This document shows positions 22,986 through 23,855 of a stretch of DNA of 23,855 nt, piece after piece. The position numbers and the translations under genes are program-made. The notes below the pieces were generated by a model. It was not told the DNA's origin, did no database searches, and saw nothing but the letters and a program-made list of their open reading frames with translations. Every line of letters starts with the position of its first letter. Within the stretch, counting starts at the first letter, position 1. Source of the stretch: Pseudomonadota bacterium (GTDB taxonomy: Bacteria > Pseudomonadota > Alphaproteobacteria > Ferrovibrionales > Ferrovibrionaceae); contig JAEYTW010000290.1 of the NCBI GenBank assembly GCA_023433835.1, forward strand, positions 1-23,855, in the 5' to 3' direction.

Positions 22986-23855
22986 TTACTGTGCGGTGGA
23001 TCTGACGCCCGCCGCATTCAGCCCGCGCGACAGCCAGTCGCGCGTCTCGGCCGGATCGATCACGGCATCGACCTCGAAATAGGTGGCGATCGAGAGGGCG
23101 CGGCCGTTCTGGTAGAGTTCGGCCACCTTGGCCTCGAACAAGCCCTTGGCCGCGGCGGCATCGCCGGCGGCGGCCAGTTCGTTGCGGTAGGCCAGCCGCA
23201 CGGCGCCCTCGAGGCCCATGCCGCCGAACTCGCCGGTCGGCCAGGACACGGTGAAGGCCGACCGGTGGGTCGAGCCGCCGGCCATTGCCATCGCGCCGAG
23301 GCCGTAGGCCTTGCGCAGCACCACGGTGAAGAATGGCACGCGCAGCCGGGCGGCGGCGGCGAACATGTCGGCGGCAAAGCGCACCATGCCGCGCTTCTCC
23401 TCATCCGGCCCGACCATGAAGCCCGGCGTGTCGCACAGCGCGACCAGGGGAATGCCGAAGGTGTCGCACAGCCGGATGAAGCGGGCGGCCTTGGCGGCCG
23501 CTTGGGCATCGACCGCGCCGGCCATATGAAGCGGGTTGTTGGCGAGGATGCCGACCGGGCGGCCTTCGATGCGGGCCAGCGCGGTGACGAGGCCGGGGGC
23601 GAAGCCGGGCTTCAGTTCCAGCACCGAGCCCTCGTCGGCCAGATTCTCGACGACCGGCCTGACGTCGTAGATACGCAGGCGGTTTTCCGGCACCAGATGG
23701 CGCAGGGCCCGCTGGTCCGGCGCGGTCCAGCCCTCGACGCGACCCTGGAAATAGCCGAGGTAGCGGCGGGCGATATCGACCGCCTGCGCCTCGTCCTCGA
23801 CCACCAGGTCGGCGATGCCGTTGGCGGCATGGACCTCGCTCGGCGCCGCTGGGGG
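22986..23855 (-). CDS. Acyl-CoA carboxylase carboxyltransferase (beta) subunit, partial
   Basis: The 5' part is cut by the window edge; 289 C-terminal residues are present and the frame is open to the edge, reading SEVHAANGIADLVVEDEAQA before any start. Such subunits move the carboxyl group from carboxybiotin to acyl-CoA (propionyl- or methylcrotonyl-CoA type). The C-terminal carboxyltransferase half is visible: LVTALARIEGRPVGILANNP, KAARFIRLCDTFGIPLVAL, DTPGFMVGPDEEKRGM and VVLRKAYGLGAMAMAGG. The acyl chain specificity cannot be read. The GTG at 23804 is not the true start. No biotin-carboxylase partner is in the window. Confidence 0.9.
   Translation of the reverse strand, partial: PPAAPSEVHAANGIADLVVEDEAQAVDIARRYLGYFQGRVEGWTAPDQRALRHLVPENRLRIYDVRPVVENLADEGSVLELKPGFAPGLVTALARIEGRPVGILANNPLHMAGAVDAQAAAKAARFIRLCDTFGIPLVALCDTPGFMVGPDEEKRGMVRFAADMFAAAARLRVPFFTVVLRKAYGLGAMAMAGGSTHRSAFTVSWPTGEFGGMGLEGAVRLAYRNELAAAGDAAAAKGLFEAKVAELYQNGRALSIATYFEVDAVIDPAETRDWLSRGLNAAGVRSTAQ

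Noticed and set aside
1..23855. CRISPR arrays, insertion sequences, tRNA or rRNA genes
   Set aside because: No regularly spaced short repeats, transposase, or RNA gene features were found; the only tandem repeats are protein-coding.

Overview
The window is GC-rich, compact and almost fully coding, with no gap over 180 bp. The gene families and their order (ndk; purM-purN; DUF2066, CDP-alcohol phosphatidyltransferase, PerM-like permease, hdaA; sixA, ppk, ppx) point to an alphaproteobacterium, most likely a member of the Rhodospirillales in the broad sense. This placement is inferred from family content and order; no rRNA or species marker is present. I see no tRNA, rRNA, CRISPR array, transposase or phage gene.

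Layout. Positions 42-2714 (-) hold the only clearly accessory gene: an 890-residue protein with a PLL-lectin-like propeller, a tectonin propeller and a C-terminal domain carrying a His...Asn-Cys pattern like circularly permuted papain-fold (NlpC/P60, LRAT) enzymes. Its upstream region can fold as a three-way-junction RNA that ends at the ribosome binding site. Positions 2891-5273 hold a divergent pair, a YheS-like ABC-F ATPase (-) and ndk (+). Positions 5334-7414 (-) are a small GNAT gene followed by purM and purN. Positions 7559-10926 (+) are a tightly packed run: DUF2066 lipoprotein-free exported protein, phosphatidyltransferase, AI-2E/PerM permease and hdaA.

Positions 10886-15219 (-) look like one catabolic unit: an exported ABC substrate-binding protein, an SMP-30/gluconolactonase-like protein and acetoacetate-CoA ligase. 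A TetR regulator is divergent from it (15359-16048, +), and a palindrome lies on the promoter between them. Positions 16096-16542 encode an exported DUF2147 protein. Positions 16547-21071 are the phosphate/polyphosphate block: sixA (-), ppk (+) and ppx (+), with a Pho-box-like direct repeat between sixA and ppk. Positions 21073-22854 (-) encode a GAF / degenerate GGDEF / EAL protein, and 22986-23855 (-) is the 3' part of an acyl-CoA carboxylase carboxyltransferase cut by the window edge.

Most of the window is housekeeping. The best candidate for something undescribed is the first locus: the double-propeller protein together with its structured leader. Second tier are the Pho-box-like site in front of ppk/sixA and the TetR-controlled ligand-uptake and acetoacetate-activation cluster.
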